Position numbers and translations under genes: made by a program. From Desulforhopalus vacuolatus (lineage in GTDB: Bacteria > Desulfobacterota > Desulfobulbia > Desulfobulbales > Desulfocapsaceae): a stretch of 64,000 bases of DNA. Location: NCBI RefSeq assembly GCF_016918505.1, contig NZ_JAFFPZ010000010.1, positions 1 to 64,000 of the forward strand, written 5' to 3'. Every line of letters begins with the position of its first letter. Within the stretch, counting starts at the first letter, position 1. The notes beneath the pieces were generated by a model. That model ran no database searches. It was not told where the DNA came from and saw only the letters and a list, made by a program, of their open reading frames with translations. Shown here one piece after another: positions 35,182 to 43,952 of this stretch.

Positions 35182-37454
35182 GATGTTGATGGAGGAGCCG
35201 TAAGCGGCAATTCGATAATAAAAACGGTCCCACGGGGAATGTTGTCCTGTACCAAAATATGACCATTATGATCGGCGATAATGGTGGAGACGATGGCCAG
35301 ACCAAGACCCGTCCCAGTTTTTTTCGTGGAAAAATAAGGCTCAAAGAGGCGTGACTGGTTTTCCAGGGGGATACCCGGGCCGTCATCAGCCACAGAGATG
35401 AAGAGAGTTTCATTCTCATCATTTTGGCTTAGAGTAATTGATATCTTACCGCCGACCGGCAAAACTGCAACTGCATTGTCGAGCAGGTTAATCAGGCAGC
35501 GCTTTATCTGTTCACGGTCGAAGCGAAAGATCGGAATATTACTGGCGGCAAAGATGAAGTGTATCTGGTGATGTGCTTCTTCGTAGAGGTCAAGTGTTCT
35601 CCGTGCAAGTGTCACGATATCCCCTTCCACTTTCTCGATTTTGGGCATGCGGGCAAACTGGGAAAACTCGTTCACCAGCAGCTTGATTTCGTCCACCTGG
35701 TCAATGATGGTATTGGTGCATTTATCAAGAATGCTGCCCTGCTCGGCAATGAGCTGAGGATAACGCCGACGCAGTCGCTGAGCACTGAGCTGAATAGGCG
35801 TAAGAGGGTTTTTAATCTCATGAGCAATGCGTCGTGCCACCTCACGCCAGGCCGCCATGCGCTGCATCTTCTCAATTTTAGTCAGATTGTCAAAGACCAG
35901 CACATAGCCGAGCAGTTCACCGTTATCATTATCGAGCCGGGTGAAATTTATCAGGAGAGAAAATCTTTTGCCGAGCACCCGCAGTTTGATATGTTTTTCG
36001 ATGGTGAGTTTACCGGTGACACTCAATTCCTCAATAAAACCGATGACAATCTCCGACTGGGAGGGTGGCAGGACATCTGTGAAATTGTGGTTGAGAAAGA
36101 AGCTGCTGTCGATATTGAGCAGATTCTCTGCAAAACGGTTGATAGTGGTGATTTTTCCATCACGGTCTATGGAGATAACTCCGGCCTGGACGTTCTGCAG
36201 AAGAATCTCCGTGTAGCGCCGTCGTTGTTCAGACTCCTCCGAACTGCGCTGCAGAGCGGCATGGACACCGGCAAGTTCCTGGTTGGAACGGTTGAGATGG
36301 TCGGTCATCAAGTTGAAGGATTTCATCAGCTTGCCCATTTCATCGTTGCTGTCAGCGGGCATCTGAAACTGCAGATCGCCTCCGGCGACCCTCTGGGTGG
36401 CGAGTACAAGGTTTTCCAGCGGTGAGGTAAGGCCGCGAGATATGTAAAGCCCGAACCAGATAGCGGCAAAGGCCACCATAAGAGTGACGATGAGAAGAAA
36501 AACCACCAGCCAGAATTTAATAGGTTCTTTGAAGTGCTTGAGCTGGCGATAGTTTTCTACACCGTGACTGATGTCCGTCATAAGAGCAAGCTGTGCCGAA
36601 TCAAGGAGAATCGAGCAGGTGATCAGTGCCTTGTCGGTTCCTTTAGGATCAAGGTTGAGCAGAGTGACACTGCTGACGAGGAAGCCGTTTTTCAGCTCCT
36701 GTACCAGTGATTCGCTGTCTCCGCCGTTTCTCACCTTCTGCAGAATTTTCCAGGGAATGGCGGGAAGAAGTGTGTCCTGCATGCGTGGACTGGAGACCTT
36801 CAGTTTTCCCTTGCCATTAAGCTTTTCCAATTGGATAACATCAAGATTCCCGTCGGGGGTGTAGTGGATGATTCGTTTTAAGATTACTTCTGTGTTGTCT
36901 CCCGAGACATCCCAGAGCCCGTCATCGCGCAGGATTTGTCCGATAGATTGATTGAACTGGGTGGTCTGTTTTTTTCCCGTGTTGAGCAGAGACTGTGCAA
37001 GGGTGAGTGATTTCTGCAGGGAGTCTTCTACAGAATCGTCAAACCAGTAGTCCATGGAGGTGAAAATTATCTGCATGGAAACGAAGAAGAGCAGCAGGGT
37101 CGGAATGAGGGAGAGCAGCAGAAAAGAGGCAATCAGTTTGGTTTTCAGCTTGCGGCCGAAGCGGCGTGCACGCCCCTCAAACAAGACCTCTGCAAGGTTT
37201 CGCAGTACGAGGAAGAGGAAGACAAGCGCAAGCAGGACGTTGATATTGATGAGAATGAAGATGAGACTGTTGTTGTCCTGCGGACCACCAGGTTCCCCGT
37301 GGAACAGACTCGCCTCCAGCCAGGTGACCAGGGGGATGAGCATCAGACAGAATCCGATGATCCATCTGCGAATATGTTTGCGTCGCTGGCGCAGACGGCC
37401 CACGTTGGCGGCGGAGAGGTCAGGCAGGTTGAGGTCGTCGAGTTGTGCTGTCAT
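35178..37454 (-). CDS. ntrY: Sensor histidine kinase, NtrY-like
   Basis: A 758-residue membrane sensor kinase paired with NtrX. Two N-terminal membrane segments (about 31-50 and 67-90) and a third near 107-127 precede a periplasmic region; another segment near 313-335 leads to a HAMP domain (about 340-390). A PAS domain follows (about 415-525). The phospho-histidine lies in RRIAHEIKNPLTPIQLSAQR near 544. The ATPase domain shows NLLDNAVAVL, VADDGPGIP and TGTGLGLAIV. The ATG overlaps the stop of the DUF4390 gene. The signal sensed is unknown. Confidence 0.92.
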   Translation of the reverse strand: MTAQLDDLNLPDLSAANVGRLRQRRKHIRRWIIGFCLMLIPLVTWLEASLFHGEPGGPQDNNSLIFILININVLLALVFLFLVLRNLAEVLFEGRARRFGRKLKTKLIASFLLLSLIPTLLLFFVSMQIIFTSMDYWFDDSVEDSLQKSLTLAQSLLNTGKKQTTQFNQSIGQILRDDGLWDVSGDNTEVILKRIIHYTPDGNLDVIQLEKLNGKGKLKVSSPRMQDTLLPAIPWKILQKVRNGGDSESLVQELKNGFLVSSVTLLNLDPKGTDKALITCSILLDSAQLALMTDISHGVENYRQLKHFKEPIKFWLVVFLLIVTLMVAFAAIWFGLYISRGLTSPLENLVLATQRVAGGDLQFQMPADSNDEMGKLMKSFNLMTDHLNRSNQELAGVHAALQRSSEESEQRRRYTEILLQNVQAGVISIDRDGKITTINRFAENLLNIDSSFFLNHNFTDVLPPSQSEIVIGFIEELSVTGKLTIEKHIKLRVLGKRFSLLINFTRLDNDNGELLGYVLVFDNLTKIEKMQRMAAWREVARRIAHEIKNPLTPIQLSAQRLRRRYPQLIAEQGSILDKCTNTIIDQVDEIKLLVNEFSQFARMPKIEKVEGDIVTLARRTLDLYEEAHHQIHFIFAASNIPIFRFDREQIKRCLINLLDNAVAVLPVGGKISITLSQNDENETLFISVADDGPGIPLENQSRLFEPYFSTKKTGTGLGLAIVSTIIADHNGHILVQDNIPRGTVFIIELPLTAPPSTS

Positions 37455-38026
37455 GGTTTGATTGACTGATAGTGAAATTCGATGGTCTGCCAGTCGATTC
37501 GACGGTCGTCCCAGGTGAGGAAGGGCAAAATTGATTCAAGGCCCGGCGGCAGGCTCTTGTGGTAAAGTCCGGCCTTTATTCTCAGCGTGTAGGTATTGTT
37601 TGGAATCAGGCGGCCAACATTGATTATCGGTACCCCGCTGAGAGTGTTAAGGGCCTTCTCGGCGTTGACTGCATCAGTGAAGACCTTGCTGCGATTGTTG
37701 TGCTCCCCAAGGCGAACACGATAATCGTCAGTGAGGGTATCGTAGCTGATGATATGTTCGAATATTTTTTCGGCGACCAGTTCCCCGGGGCCACCACGGG
37801 CGTTGCGGTGAAGTTCCATGGTAAAGGTGAACGTGAGGGGAAGACCGCTGTGCAGTTCCTCGCGCATCTCTGCGGTGAGGCTGTGTTTCAATTTCGCATA
37901 AAAGAGAAGGGTACCGGGTGAGACGGCCGCTGTAAGTTCAATAAATTCCGCTGTATCGTCGGCCCGGGCAGACAGGGCCGGGAGGAAGAAGGTGAAAAGA
38001 AGCAGGAAAGCTGCAGTTCGGAGCAT
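37451..38026 (-). CDS. DUF4390 exported protein
   Basis: A 191-residue protein with a signal peptide (MLRTAAFLLLFTFFLPALSA). The start at 38026 is chosen because it gives a proper signal sequence and GGGG lies upstream; the open frame continues 5' without family resemblance. The body (AEFIELTAAVSPGTLLFYAK, later WDDRRIDWQTIEFHYQSIKP) fits the DUF4390 family, which sits upstream of NtrY-type kinases in this phylum. It may modulate the kinase from the periplasm; that is inference. Its TGA overlaps the ntrY ATG. Confidence 0.75.
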   Translation of the reverse strand: MLRTAAFLLLFTFFLPALSARADDTAEFIELTAAVSPGTLLFYAKLKHSLTAEMREELHSGLPLTFTFTMELHRNARGGPGELVAEKIFEHIISYDTLTDDYRVRLGEHNNRSKVFTDAVNAEKALNTLSGVPIINVGRLIPNNTYTLRIKAGLYHKSLPPGLESILPFLTWDDRRIDWQTIEFHYQSIKP

Positions 38027-38196
38027 GTCTGTTTTCCCCTGATATAATATACTGAACCCTGCGGCTTTTGTCCTCGAACAAAGCGTGCAGGGGGACATCT
38101 GTATCTGTTGAAATTTTCGAGGGTTCAAGGCATTATAAACATCTCTTATAGTCTTGAATCTTATACATCTATAAACTTTCAGCCAGCAGACCAGCC

Positions 38197-38481
38197 ATGC
38201 CACGACCGAAAAAAGAACGAAACTTTGAACATAAATTCAGCGAGTTGATTTATCGTCCCGCAGGAATTCCTCTGGAAGGTCTGCATCAGGTGGACCTGCA
38301 TCGCGATGAACTTGAAGCTCTGCGCCTTTGTGATTGTGTCGGCCTCACTCAGGAGGAGGCCGGACAGCAGATGGGTGTGTCACGGGGGACAATCCAGCGA
38401 ATTCTTACGGTAGCCCGTTCCAAAACCGCTACTGCTCTCTCCAAAGGTTATGCCCTTGCCTTTGTCGGTGATGAATTGTAG
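38197..38481 (+). CDS. DUF134 family DNA-binding protein
   Basis: A 94-residue predicted transcription regulator. It begins MPRPKKER and has the conserved YRPAGIPLEGLHQVDLHRDE, followed by a sigma-70 region 4-like helix-turn-helix (LRLCDCVGLTQEEAGQQMGV, then SRGTIQRIL) near 42-70. DUF134 genes often lie near MRP/NifX-type or dinitrogenase-cofactor genes in anaerobes, but none is adjacent here. It is divergent from the DUF4390-ntrY-ntrX operon. Its target is unknown. Confidence 0.85.
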   Translation: MPRPKKERNFEHKFSELIYRPAGIPLEGLHQVDLHRDELEALRLCDCVGLTQEEAGQQMGVSRGTIQRILTVARSKTATALSKGYALAFVGDEL

Positions 38482-38567
38482 ATGCAGGTCTCTCCTTTTT
38501 CTGCCCTGCCGGTACAGTCCCTCCTGTGCCTCGAATTTGAACGAATGCAGGCTGTTCCAGGGTACTC

Positions 38568-40310
38568 TTATTTCTCCGGCAGTGCTTCCGCTTCGCTTCT
38601 CTCCCTGTGGATTGTGAGCTGCGGGAAGGGAATATCCCAGCCGTATTGAGTGCAGGCATCTACACACCAGCGCTGGATTGCCCGCCGCAGGCGGTTGTAG
38701 ATGGGCGCGTTGCTGCCTTTGAAGTCTGCAATGACCACCAGATCCAGTGATGATGCCCCTGCCGCGTTAAATTCCACCCGCAGCGAGAGCAGTTCCTCTT
38801 GATGTCCCTCTGCTTCAATTCTGCCGAGAATAAAGTCTTCAAGTTGTTTGGGAATACGTTCGGTGACATCTGCCTGGTTGTCATAACCAATACCAAAATA
38901 CTCCTTGATACGAAAATTGCGTGACAGGTTGAGCGGAGCAAGGCCAAGGAAATCTGCAGTCTGATAGCTTTTATGGGAACCGCCACGCAGTACCAGTTCT
39001 ACAATCTCGTGGGAGAGGGCAACGACGCCGCCGCGGGTGCCGTCAGAGAGAATCACCCAGTCATCCCGACGGCAGGGAAACCACTGCTCATATCTGCTGA
39101 AGGTCCGCGAGGTTTTATCGAAGAGATCGCGAATCGGAACCTTTATGGTGAGGCCGAGATCAGGATTTTCAATGGTGGTTCGCATATTGATATTTTTCAC
39201 CAGCCAGGGCACACCGTACAGGAGGAGCCTCTCGCCTTCACGTACAGGGCCTGCATTGAGCATCAGTTCACTCTGCTGCCAGAATCTCGGCAGGGCGGTT
39301 TTCGTTGCCCAGGCGAGGCCGGCGAGGATGATAATGGCAAAGGAGAGAAGGGCCCAGTCCTCCACCACATAGAAGACGAGAATAAAGGCGGAGAGACCGG
39401 CACAAAGGGTGGCGACCTGAAAGACGAGGTCATACACACGAATCTGGAAGGGACGATACTCGTTATCATGGCCCGGAATCATCCGTCGGATAAAGGTCTG
39501 CAGGAAGCGGAAGATGAAGACAATCAGAAAACAGGCGACGAGGGCGATGGTAAGATAGAGTCCCCGGGTACGGAAAAATTTTTTAAGAGTTGCTTTACTG
39601 CTTTCCAGCAGGGTCTGCTGCTGATCATTCATATTCGCCAGTTCCATATTGACGATATCGAGACCGTTGGTGATCTGGCTTTCAAGGCTTTCCCATTCTG
39701 GAAGCAAGGGTTGAATCTGTGCCTTGAGTGCCTGTTCTGTCGTGGCCTTCAGCAACTCCTGGAGATTTTTATTGGCTGTTTGTGCTATGGGCAGCAGCTC
39801 TTGATATTTGTCTTGCTGATCAAGCAGTTCCGCCTTGCGCCGTGCCTGCACGGTGAGCTGTTTCAACTCCATGATTCCCGGCTTCATCAGATCGAAAAGC
39901 TCCTGCTTCCAGTCAAAAGAGGTTTGATCCTCTGCCTTGAATTTGGAGGTATCTACTCCGGTGGCCATCTTCTCAAAGTCGTTGTCAGCTTTGGCCATGG
40001 ATTCCTGGAGTTTAGCGATCTCCTTCCAGACGATTGCTTTATCATTTTCCGTCTGTAAATTTTCCGCCTCGCGAATTTTGTCCTGGATCTGCTTTTGAAG
40101 CTTCTGGCGCAATTCGTTGATAGAGAGGAGCATCTTCTCCTCGTCAACCGTACGGGAGGTGTCGACTGTTTCGTCTGCAGTTGCAGAAGGTACAGAAATG
40201 TTCTGCTCAACAGAGGGCTGAACGGCCGAACCTGTATCGGGAGAAAAAACCAGCAGCAGGGAAATCCAGAGAAGGAAAAGGGAAGTCCTTATGAAGGAAA
40301 TCACTTTCAT
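38568..40310 (-). CDS. MscS-family mechanosensitive channel
   Basis: A 580-residue inner-membrane channel. A signal peptide (MKVISFIRTSLFLLWISLLL) is followed by a long periplasmic coiled-coil region (about 55-245, rich in K, E and Q). Membrane segments lie at about 250-272, 297-312 and 315-335, where the pore helix has LAGLAWATKTALP in place of the classic glycine-alanine repeat. The cytoplasmic vestibule domain contains WVILSDGTRGGVVALSHEIV and FIRKEY-like sequence. It probably releases solutes under osmotic downshock. AGGTG precedes the ATG. The pore helix departs from MscS, so gating may differ. Confidence 0.75.
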   Translation of the reverse strand: MKVISFIRTSLFLLWISLLLVFSPDTGSAVQPSVEQNISVPSATADETVDTSRTVDEEKMLLSINELRQKLQKQIQDKIREAENLQTENDKAIVWKEIAKLQESMAKADNDFEKMATGVDTSKFKAEDQTSFDWKQELFDLMKPGIMELKQLTVQARRKAELLDQQDKYQELLPIAQTANKNLQELLKATTEQALKAQIQPLLPEWESLESQITNGLDIVNMELANMNDQQQTLLESSKATLKKFFRTRGLYLTIALVACFLIVFIFRFLQTFIRRMIPGHDNEYRPFQIRVYDLVFQVATLCAGLSAFILVFYVVEDWALLSFAIIILAGLAWATKTALPRFWQQSELMLNAGPVREGERLLLYGVPWLVKNINMRTTIENPDLGLTIKVPIRDLFDKTSRTFSRYEQWFPCRRDDWVILSDGTRGGVVALSHEIVELVLRGGSHKSYQTADFLGLAPLNLSRNFRIKEYFGIGYDNQADVTERIPKQLEDFILGRIEAEGHQEELLSLRVEFNAAGASSLDLVVIADFKGSNAPIYNRLRRAIQRWCVDACTQYGWDIPFPQLTIHRERSEAEALPEK

Positions 40311-40363
40311 TTTGTCACCTTTTATCCAGAGGGAATTACGTTAAAAAACAAGGAGATTCTTCC

Positions 40364-40408
40364 GGGTACTTTGAATAGGAACGAAATACAGGCTGTTTCA
40401 AGCTACCC
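40364..40408 (-). repeat. GGGTACC palindromic repeat, 45-base form, copy F
   Basis: GGGTACTTTGAATA to GTTTCAAGCTACCC, with the conserved middle (GAACGAAATACAGGC) in reverse orientation relative to the long copies. It lies between prfC and the channel gene. No flanking duplication is recognisable, so it may be old. Confidence 0.75.
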
Positions 40409-40427
40409 AGGATATTACTCTCCCTGG

Positions 40428-42014
40428 TCAGACGTTTTCGCGTGTTTTTTCGAAAATGATATCCGGCCATTTCTCCATAAAGAAATTGAGCATCCATTCG
40501 TTTTTGGCGAGATAGGTGAGAAATCCTTCTGAATCCCGGGCGAGGGTCGACTGATTGGCACGTTCAAACTCTTCCATCTTCTTCTTGTCGTCACAGTGAA
40601 CCCAGCGTGCGGCACCATAGTCAACCTGCTCAGAGATGGCGTGAACGTTGTATTCATTGAGCAGGCGGGCCATGGTAACCTCAAACTGCAGTATTCCCAC
40701 AGCCCCCATTACCCAGTCTGAGCCGATCATCGGGCGAAAGACCTGAATTGCCCCTTCTTCGGCGAGTTGGATAAGTCCTTTCTGCAGCTGCTTCATCTTC
40801 AGAGGGTCTTTCAGCAGTACCCTGCGGAAATGTTCCGGTGCGAAATTGGGGATGCCGGTGAATTTCAACGGTTCCTTCAGGGTGAAGGTGTCGCCTATTT
40901 TGATCGTACCATGGTTATGCAGGCCGATGATATCGCCGGGCCAGGCCTCTTCCACGCTGGCCCGTTCCTGAGCCATGAAGATGGTCGCATTGGCGAGGGG
41001 GATCTCTTTGCCGATCCTGTGGTGCATAACCTTCATCCCCCTGGTGAACTTTCCTGAGCAGATACGCAGAAAAGCGATCCTGTCTCGATGTGCCGGATTC
41101 ATATTCGCCTGAATCTTGAAGACAAAACCAGAGAATGGCTCTTCGTGTGGATCCACCATGCGGGTCAGCGTTTTACGGGGGCCGGGGGACGGAGCCATTT
41201 CGACAAAGCCGTCGAGCATTTCCTGAACTCCGAAGTTGTTGACTGCCGATCCGAAAAAGACGGGGGTCTGGGTCGCGGAGAGGTATTGGTCATAGTCAAA
41301 GGGGTTTGCTGCCCCTTCCAGCAGTTCAATATCTTCACGCAGTTCGTCGGCCTGAGAATCGAGGAGTTCATCCAGTTTCGGGTCATTGAGATCCGCGATG
41401 GTGATTCCTGTTGTATTGCGGGTCTGGGCGCCGGAGCTGAAAAGGTGGATTTGCTTCTTGTAAATATTGTATACTCCTTTGAAGGTCTTGCCCATGCCGA
41501 TGGGCCATGACATTGGAGTACATTCAATCTGCAGCTTTTCCTCCACGTCGGCCAGCAGGTCGAGGGGGGAGAGACCTTCGCGGTCGAGTTTGTTGATGAA
41601 GGTGATGATCGGCGTGTTGCGCATACGGCACACCTCCATCAGTTTCTCAGTCTGCGCCTCAACACCCTTGGCAGAGTCGATAACCATGATGGCGGAGTCC
41701 ACTGCAGTGAGTACACGGTAGGTATCCTCGGAGAAATCCTGATGACCCGGGGTGTCGAGAAGGTTGATCTCGAAATCGCGGTAGGAAAACTTCATTACAG
41801 ATGTGGTGACGGATATGCCGCGCTCCTGTTCAATGGCCATCCAGTCGGAAGTTGCCTTGCGTGCCACCTTCCTTGATTTCACGGCTCCGGCCATATTGAT
41901 GGCGCCACCGAAGAGGAGAAGCTTTTCCGTGAGAGTCGTTTTCCCTGCATCGGGGTGACTGATAATTCCAAAGGTACGTCGTTTGGTTATTTCCTGGTCT
42001 TGTCGTTTGCTCAT
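40428..42014 (-). CDS. prfC: Peptide chain release factor 3
   Basis: Translational GTPase that recycles RF1/RF2 from the ribosome after peptide release. 528 residues, normal length. G1 is [15 protein letters not shown] near residue 20; the switch region is [13 protein letters not shown] near 65; G3 is [15 protein letters not shown] near 85; and the NKxD motif is FINKLDREG near 140. The C-terminal domain ends with [20 protein letters not shown]. No strong ribosome binding site is visible. It is flanked by a 45-base repeat and is divergent from rfbB. Confidence 0.95.
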   Translation of the reverse strand: MSKRQDQEITKRRTFGIISHPDAGKTTLTEKLLLFGGAINMAGAVKSRKVARKATSDWMAIEQERGISVTTSVMKFSYRDFEINLLDTPGHQDFSEDTYRVLTAVDSAIMVIDSAKGVEAQTEKLMEVCRMRNTPIITFINKLDREGLSPLDLLADVEEKLQIECTPMSWPIGMGKTFKGVYNIYKKQIHLFSSGAQTRNTTGITIADLNDPKLDELLDSQADELREDIELLEGAANPFDYDQYLSATQTPVFFGSAVNNFGVQEMLDGFVEMAPSPGPRKTLTRMVDPHEEPFSGFVFKIQANMNPAHRDRIAFLRICSGKFTRGMKVMHHRIGKEIPLANATIFMAQERASVEEAWPGDIIGLHNHGTIKIGDTFTLKEPLKFTGIPNFAPEHFRRVLLKDPLKMKQLQKGLIQLAEEGAIQVFRPMIGSDWVMGAVGILQFEVTMARLLNEYNVHAISEQVDYGAARWVHCDDKKKMEEFERANQSTLARDSEGFLTYLAKNEWMLNFFMEKWPDIIFEKTRENV

Positions 42015-42136
42015 TGTATAAATTGTACTTTAATTTCAGGGGAATTTTTATTATAAAGTTGAATTGGAAAAACTCCGTAGAATATGGATGTTTCACAAAG
42101 AATGCAAATCAAAAATCGCTGTAACACGTTGGGAAA

Positions 42137-43204
42137 ATGAGAAAAACAGTTTTGGTAACAGGAGGCGCCGGTTTTATCGGCTCTAATTTCGTGCATTTAC
42201 TCGTCGGGAAACCGGAAGAGTGGCGGGTGGTAAATTTAGATAAACTTACCTATGCCGGGAATCTGAAAAACCTCGCAGGTATTGAAGAGGGGGAAAACTA
42301 CCGCTTTGTGCGTGGCGACATCTGTGATGCCGAACTGGTAGAAAAACTTTTTACCGAAGAAAAAATTGATACGGTGGTTCACTTCGCAGCTGAATCTCAC
42401 GTTGACCGTTCCATTACCGGTCCTGCCGCCTTTATTGGAACAAATATTACAGGCACCTTTACTCTGCTTGAGGCAGCCCGCAAAGCCTGGCCCGTCGAGA
42501 ATCCAGGAGCTGGAGAACGCTGTTTCCTCCATGTAAGCACCGATGAGGTGTATGGTTCCCTCGGAGAGACCGGCTTTTTTAACGAGAGTACCGGGTATGA
42601 TCCCCGCTCACCATACTCTGCGTCGAAGGCGAGTTCAGATCATCTCGCTTCCGCTTATTTTCATACCTATGGCCTGCCGGTGCGTATCACCAATTGCTCT
42701 AATAATTACGGTCCCTGGCAGTTCCCGGAGAAACTGATCCCGCTGATTTTCAACAATGCCATGCACGGCAAACCTCTGCCGGTATACGGTGATGGCAAAA
42801 ATGTGCGTGACTGGCTCTATGTTGTCGATCACTGTGAAGCCATTGAACAGGTGCTGTTGCGGGGCGCAAACGGGGAAAGCTATAATATCGGTGGCAACAA
42901 TGAAAAACAGAATCTTGAAATAGTGCATGTTGTCTGCGACCTGCTCGACAGAAAGATTGCACCACTGAAGAGTGGTGAGCCGCGCCGGTCATTGATTACC
43001 TTCGTTACTGACCGCCCTGGTCATGATCGCCGGTATGCCATTGATGCCGGCAAAATCGACAGAGAACTCGGCTGGCAGCCAAAGGTGAGCTTTGAAGAAG
43101 GTATTGAGAAGACTCTCGACTGGTATCTTGCCCACCAGCAGTGGATGGACGAAATTGTCAGTGGCGATTATCAAAATTACTACGAAAAGATGTATACCCG
43201 CTGA
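42137..43204 (+). CDS. rfbB: dTDP-glucose 4,6-dehydratase
   Basis: Short-chain dehydrogenase/reductase enzyme making dTDP-4-keto-6-deoxyglucose for dTDP-rhamnose and related sugars. 355 residues. The NAD-binding GGAGFIGSNF is near residue 8, the catalytic DE pair lies in VSTDEVYGSLG near 134, and YSASKASSDHL near 158 holds the tyrosine-lysine pair. It is followed after 58 bases by rfbC. The rhamnose pathway partners rfbA and rfbD are not adjacent. Confidence 0.95.
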   Translation: MRKTVLVTGGAGFIGSNFVHLLVGKPEEWRVVNLDKLTYAGNLKNLAGIEEGENYRFVRGDICDAELVEKLFTEEKIDTVVHFAAESHVDRSITGPAAFIGTNITGTFTLLEAARKAWPVENPGAGERCFLHVSTDEVYGSLGETGFFNESTGYDPRSPYSASKASSDHLASAYFHTYGLPVRITNCSNNYGPWQFPEKLIPLIFNNAMHGKPLPVYGDGKNVRDWLYVVDHCEAIEQVLLRGANGESYNIGGNNEKQNLEIVHVVCDLLDRKIAPLKSGEPRRSLITFVTDRPGHDRRYAIDAGKIDRELGWQPKVSFEEGIEKTLDWYLAHQQWMDEIVSGDYQNYYEKMYTR

Positions 43205-43262
43205 AGGCGAGTTGTGATTTTTTGCATACATTAAAAGCCAGTTCCCTGCATTTGAGGATATT

Positions 43263-43808
43263 ATGAAGATAACACCGACCAGAATTCCAGAGGTACTTAT
43301 TATTGAACCACAGGTCTTTGGAGACCAGCGCGGTTTTTTCTTTGAATCCTTTAACCAGCGTGACTGGGAGAAAGAGACCGGACTGAAGACCGTTTTTGTG
43401 CAGGATAACCATTCCCGCTCTACCAAAGGTGTGCTGCGTGGACTTCACTATCAGATCAGGCACGCGCAGGGTAAACTGGTGCGGGTTCTGGTGGGGGAGG
43501 TCTTCGATGTTGCGGTTGATATTCGCCGATCTTCTCCCACCTTTGGCCAGTGGGTTGGGGTAAAACTGTCAGCGGAAAACAAAAAGCAGCTCTGGGTTCC
43601 GGCAGGTTTCGCTCATGGCTTCGCCGTACTTTCTGATGAAGCTGAATTCCTCTATCGTACTACCGATTACTGGGCACCGGAGTATGAGCGCGGGATCAAA
43701 TGGAATGACTCCACTATCGGTGTCGACTGGCCGGTTGACTTTACCCCGCTGCTCTCTGAAAAAGATGAGAAGGGCATCGCTTTTATCGATGCAGAGGTCT
43801 ACGACTGA
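43263..43808 (+). CDS. rfbC: dTDP-4-dehydrorhamnose 3,5-epimerase
   Basis: Cupin-fold epimerase acting after RfbB on the same nucleotide sugar. 181 residues. QDNHSRSTKGVLRGLHYQ near 50-67 contains the catalytic histidine and substrate arginines, and WVPAGFAHGFAVLSDEAEFL near 110-130 is typical. The TGA stop is embedded in TGAT, the target duplication of a 45-base palindromic repeat that starts two bases after the stop codon, so the insertion restored the stop on both sides. Confidence 0.95.
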   Translation: MKITPTRIPEVLIIEPQVFGDQRGFFFESFNQRDWEKETGLKTVFVQDNHSRSTKGVLRGLHYQIRHAQGKLVRVLVGEVFDVAVDIRRSSPTFGQWVGVKLSAENKKQLWVPAGFAHGFAVLSDEAEFLYRTTDYWAPEYERGIKWNDSTIGVDWPVDFTPLLSEKDEKGIAFIDAEVYD

Positions 43809-43809
43809 T

Positions 43810-43854
43810 GGGTACCTTGAATATGAATGAAATACAAGATTATTCAAGGTACCC
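43810..43854 (-). repeat. GGGTACC palindromic repeat, 45-base form, copy E
   Basis: GGGTACCTTGAATA to TTATTCAAGGTACCC, an almost perfect palindrome of 45 bases. TGAT flanks both sides (43806-43809 and 43855-43858), an exact 4-base duplication. Its reverse complement matches the first 43 bases of the long form, so the long form contains this unit as its left part. Confidence 0.88.
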
Positions 43855-43905
43855 TGATGAGCCTGCTGTGCAATGCAGGATGGTGTTCTGCATGAAAAAG
43901 GAAAA

Positions 43906-43936
43906 GCCCCCAACTTCTCAGGAAGTTGGGGGCTGT
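43906..43936. terminator. Terminator between rfbC and dacB
   Basis: GCCCCCAACTTC / GAAGTTGGGGGC around TCAG. On the minus strand the stem is followed by TTTTCCTTTTTC (good for dacB), and on the plus strand by a weak T-rich tail. Confidence 0.75.
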
Positions 43937-43952
43937 GTTGTTTGCGGCGATG

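Noticed and set aside
38973-40058. Plus-strand frame of about 360 codons opposite the MscS-type channel
   Set aside because: It is antisense to a channel gene with a signal peptide and membrane segments; no domain is seen.
42137-43808. Complete dTDP-rhamnose operon
   Set aside because: Only rfbB and rfbC are present; no glucose-1-phosphate thymidylyltransferase (rfbA) or reductase (rfbD) follows.
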